Shown here in pieces: positions 63,288 to 64,000 of a stretch of 64,000 bases of DNA. The stretch is from assembly GCA_017620255.1 (NCBI GenBank), contig JAFZQU010000028.1, positions 124,001 through 188,000 on the forward strand, read 5' to 3'. The DNA comes from Lachnospiraceae bacterium. Lineage in GTDB: Bacteria; Bacillota; Clostridia; Lachnospirales; Lachnospiraceae. A model generated the notes under the pieces. That model ran no database searches. It worked only from the letters and a program-made list of their open reading frames with translations, and had not been told where the DNA came from. How positions within the stretch are numbered: position 1 is the stretch's first letter; every line of letters begins with the position of its first letter. The position numbers and the translations under genes were made by a program.

Positions 63288-64000
63288 ATGACGCATAACA
63301 TCTATTCCGAGATCACACCGGAACTGAAGCGCCTAGCGGAAATATCCGAAAAGTCCTGTCTGATCGACCAGCAGCTCTATGTCGATATGGATGTTAAACG
63401 CGGACTCAGGGACTTAAGCGGCCGTGGCGTGCTTGCCGGACTCACAAACATTTCCGATGTACGCGCCAACATCATCAAAGATGATAAGCTGATACCAATC
63501 CATGGCGAACTCTTTTACCGCGGCTATAATGTGCGCGACCTGATCAAAGGCTTTACTTCGGAAGACAGATTCGGTTACGAAGAAGTAACCTATCTTCTGC
63601 TGTTCGGAAAGCTTCCGAGCGAACAGGAACTGAAGGAATTCTGTGACCTTTTGTCCTTTTACCGTACACTGCCGACCTATTTTGTCAGGGATGTCATCAT
63701 GAAAGCACCCAGCAAAGACATGATGAATACCCTTGCAAGATCCGTACTGATGCTGTATTCCTACGACAGCAATGCAGACAGTATCGAACTGCCAAATGTA
63801 TTGCGCCAGTGCCTGCAGCTGATCAGTCTGTTCCCCCTGCTCTCCGTTTACGGATATCAGGCCTACAGACATTATCATGACGGAAAAAGTCTTTATATCC
63901 ATCCGCCAAAACCTGAACTTTCCACGGCCGAGAATATCTTACGGCTGTTACGACCGAATAAAAAATATACGCCTCTGGAAGCAAAGATCCTGGATATCGC
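63288..64000 (+). CDS. Citrate synthase, Si type (N-terminal part)
   Basis: The first 237 codons of a gene that runs off the right edge; no stop in view. It resembles the citrate/2-methylcitrate synthase family: GRGVLAGLTNISDVR, then IPIHGELFYRGYNVRDLI (the HGELxYRGY region), FGYEEVTYLLLFGKLPSEQE and the start of the large helical domain. AAAGGAG precedes the ATG. The catalytic histidines and aspartate lie beyond the window, so citrate versus methylcitrate activity cannot be told. It is unrelated in fold to the Re-type gene at 34388-35788. Confidence 0.88.
   Translation, partial: MTHNIYSEITPELKRLAEISEKSCLIDQQLYVDMDVKRGLRDLSGRGVLAGLTNISDVRANIIKDDKLIPIHGELFYRGYNVRDLIKGFTSEDRFGYEEVTYLLLFGKLPSEQELKEFCDLLSFYRTLPTYFVRDVIMKAPSKDMMNTLARSVLMLYSYDSNADSIELPNVLRQCLQLISLFPLLSVYGYQAYRHYHDGKSLYIHPPKPELSTAENILRLLRPNKKYTPLEAKILDI

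Noticed and set aside
63414..63902. Minus-strand open frame of 162 codons
   Set aside because: Antisense of the citrate synthase gene, which has a ribosome binding site and family motifs.

Overview
The window reads as chromosomal DNA of an anaerobic Firmicute of the class Clostridia, most likely a Lachnospiraceae-type gut bacterium. The grounds are a ribosomal L27 with a cleavable N-terminal extension next to its Prp protease, the rplU-prp-rpmA-obgE order, formate-tetrahydrofolate ligase beside a formate channel, a putative Re-type citrate synthase beside NADP-isocitrate dehydrogenase, BspA-type leucine-rich-repeat surface proteins with a class B sortase, and AGGAGG-type ribosome binding sites with near-consensus sigma-A promoters. 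The species is not identified. Nearly all genes are on the minus strand; only aroA and the truncated citrate synthase at the right edge are on the plus strand. No phage, insertion sequence, CRISPR array or plasmid gene was seen.

Layout, left to right. 1-4133: ribosome and cofactor operon read leftwards (rplU, prp, rpmA, obgE, yhbY, nadD, yqeK, rsfS). 4170-7400: a secreted leucine-rich-repeat/Ig-like protein behind a terminator-like leader, then a decayed glycerate kinase remnant. 7564-9962: formate channel and fhs. 10128-14812: branched-chain amino acid genes ilvB, two tandem ilvN genes, ilvC, with an unknown coiled-coil membrane protein at the front. 14866-16653: an uncharacterised pair, a GGGtGRT protein and an IscU-like scaffold. 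16737-25094: a run led by tRNA-Thr then argH, asd, a PAS-GGDEF-EAL protein, a degenerate ATPase and a type IA topoisomerase. 25106-29868: a polytopic membrane protein, metY, an unknown protein, yebC. 29865-35888: alr, nnr, a coiled-coil protein, icd and a Re-citrate-synthase-like gene behind a terminator-like hairpin. 35892-45307: an apparent four-gene surface operon (pseudo-receiver, class B sortase, two giant leucine-rich-repeat proteins). 45352-50881: an EF-G-like GTPase, aroA on the other strand, gpmI, a PilZ protein. 50908-58845: queA, pheT, pheS, a YihY protein, a 6S-like RNA with its own promoter and terminator, a methyltransferase and tyrS. 58886-64000: pckA, an aminopeptidase P, deoC and the start of a citrate synthase.

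Central metabolism is well represented. Two unrelated citrate synthases, icd and PEP carboxykinase suggest a partial oxidative TCA branch to 2-oxoglutarate and glutamate. Formate handling and one-carbon supply sit together, and ilv, argH, asd, metY and aroA cover amino acid synthesis. The most unusual material is the 35892-45227 surface locus, the GGGtGRT/IscU-like pair, a nearly leaderless second ilvN, and two genes whose messages must pass a terminator-like hairpin just before the start codon.
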